From contig CALGFH010000355.1 of assembly GCA_937881255.1 (NCBI GenBank), forward strand, positions 1-8,815: DNA of 8,815 nt, in the 5' to 3' direction. Under the pieces are notes generated by a model. The model was not told the origin of the DNA. It worked only from the letters and a program-made list of their open reading frames with translations, and searched no databases. Source of the DNA: an uncultured Actinomycetes bacterium. Its GTDB lineage: Bacteria; Actinomycetota; CALGFH01. This document shows, piece after piece, positions 7,974 through 8,815 of the stretch (position 1 is the first letter of the stretch; each line of letters begins with the position of its first letter). The translations under genes were made by a program, and so were the position numbers.

Positions 7974-8815
7974 ATGGCAACCTCCACGATCGTGCACCGG
8001 CCGGCGCGGGCCTACCCGCCGCTGCTGCCGGCGGCCGAGCTGACCGTTGCCGCCCCGCCGACGGTGGGGTGGACGGGCTCCGGCGCCGCTGGTTGGCTGC
8101 AGTACCTGGTGCCGCTGATCGGGAGTGGCGGGTCGATGGCGTTCCTGTTCGCGGTGCCCGGCCCCCGGCCCGCGTGGCTGGTCGCCCTGGTGATCGGGGC
8201 CGCCGTGGCCTCGGTGGTGGCCGGGCTCGGGCTCCGCCTGGTCGAGCGCCGCGCCGCCCGGCGGGCCAGGCGCCGGGACCGGTCCCGCTACCTCGCCCAC
8301 CTCGAGCGGGTCGCGGCCAAGGCCGACCACCTGGCCGCCACCCAGCTCGCCATCGCCGAGCACCTCCACCCCGACCCGCCGGCCCTCCCGGCGATCGTCG
8401 ACCAGACCGACCGCCTCTGGGAGCGTCGCCCCACCGACTCCGACTTCCTCACGGTGCGGGTCGGCCGTGGCCCGGTCCCTCTCGCCAACCGGGCCCGCCT
8501 CGACACCCCCGGCGGCCCTCTCCTGGAGCACGACCCCGAACTGCTGGAAGCAGCCGAGGAGATCGTCCGCCGGACCGCCTGGCTCCCCGGCGCCCCGGTG
8601 GTCGTCCCGCTCCGCGACCTCGACGTCCTCGCCCTCACCGGCCCACCGGCCGGCACGCGCGCCCTCGCCCGTTCCCTCCTCTGCGAGCTCGCCGCCTTCC
8701 ACGCCCCCGACGACCTCCGGATCCAGGCGGTCCACCCACCCGCGACCGGCTCGGCGTGGGAGTGGACCAGCCGGCTGCCCCACACCCGCGACCCGACCGC
8801 CGCCTCCGGCCAGCC
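7974..8815 (+). CDS. eccC: Type VII secretion protein EccC-like (EccCa N-terminal part), 3' end outside window
   Basis: An ATG-initiated frame runs open from 7974 to the window end (280 full codons) and continues beyond it. EccC is the FtsK/SpoIIIE-family motor ATPase that drives WXG100-type substrates through the type VII (ESX) membrane complex. The N-terminal architecture matches: a short tail with HRPARAYPPLLPAAELTVAAPP, WLQYLVPLIGSGGSMAFLF (first membrane segment, about 41-61), a second segment (67-90), then the Arg-rich stalk RRAARRARRRDRSRYLAHLE. After it come LWERRPTDSDFLTVRVGRGPVPL (about 148-170), a strongly diagnostic EccC block, and ALARSLLCELAAFHAPDDLRI. The ATPase domains with Walker motifs are expected downstream and are not in the window, so activity and completeness cannot be judged. 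It lies 79 bp after the GNAT gene with its own candidate promoter, so it probably starts a separate transcription unit. Confidence 0.85.
   Translation, partial: MATSTIVHRPARAYPPLLPAAELTVAAPPTVGWTGSGAAGWLQYLVPLIGSGGSMAFLFAVPGPRPAWLVALVIGAAVASVVAGLGLRLVERRAARRARRRDRSRYLAHLERVAAKADHLAATQLAIAEHLHPDPPALPAIVDQTDRLWERRPTDSDFLTVRVGRGPVPLANRARLDTPGGPLLEHDPELLEAAEEIVRRTAWLPGAPVVVPLRDLDVLALTGPPAGTRALARSLLCELAAFHAPDDLRIQAVHPPATGSAWEWTSRLPHTRDPTAASGQ

Noticed and set aside
7881..8783. Minus-strand open frame opposite the EccC-like gene
   Set aside because: The plus frame from 7974 has recognisable EccC motifs, while the minus product is Gly/Arg-rich with no family motif.
7501..8815. Higher use of CTC for leucine than in the upstream genes, as a sign of transfer
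   Set aside because: The shift begins inside the conserved acetyltransferase gene, and the start of the EccC-like gene uses CTG again, so it does not track gene boundaries.

Overview
This GC-rich window comes from an actinobacterium or a close relative. The evidence is the strong G/C third-position bias, GTG/TTG starts, and a gene order that I recall from the Mycobacterium tuberculosis region around Rv2867c-Rv2883c: pyrH, frr, cdsA, rlmN, then dxr, a Rip1-type protease gene, ispG and a GNAT gene. No species can be named from this sequence alone. All genes found are on the + strand.

Positions 1-7894 hold a tightly packed, probably co-transcribed housekeeping cluster: pyrH (5' end outside the window), frr, cdsA, rlmN, dxr, rseP/rip1, ispG and a DUF4081/GNAT acetyltransferase gene. 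Five junctions are either stop/start overlaps (pyrH/frr, cdsA/rlmN, rlmN/dxr, dxr/rseP) or a 1-nt gap (ispG/GNAT). Together the genes cover pyrimidine nucleotide supply, ribosome recycling, CDP-diacylglycerol for phospholipids, rRNA/tRNA methylation, two steps of the MEP isoprenoid pathway, and intramembrane proteolysis at the envelope.

The main anomaly is in cdsA. A 93-bp (31-codon) segment encoding an N-terminal transmembrane helix is present twice in tandem at 1414-1506 and 1508-1600. The copies differ at two bases and are separated by one extra base (A1507). The duplication alone would keep frame; the extra base breaks it. The gene is therefore frameshifted as written, and its N-terminal frame runs open all the way into rlmN.

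After a 79-bp intergenic region with a hairpin and a plausible leaderless promoter, a second unit begins at 7974. It is the N-terminal 280 codons of an EccC-like type VII secretion (FtsK/SpoIIIE family) protein that runs off the window end. A type VII secretion locus may therefore begin directly downstream of the housekeeping cluster. No RNA genes, CRISPR arrays, insertion sequences or integration sites were seen, and no gene-free stretch exceeds 300 bases.
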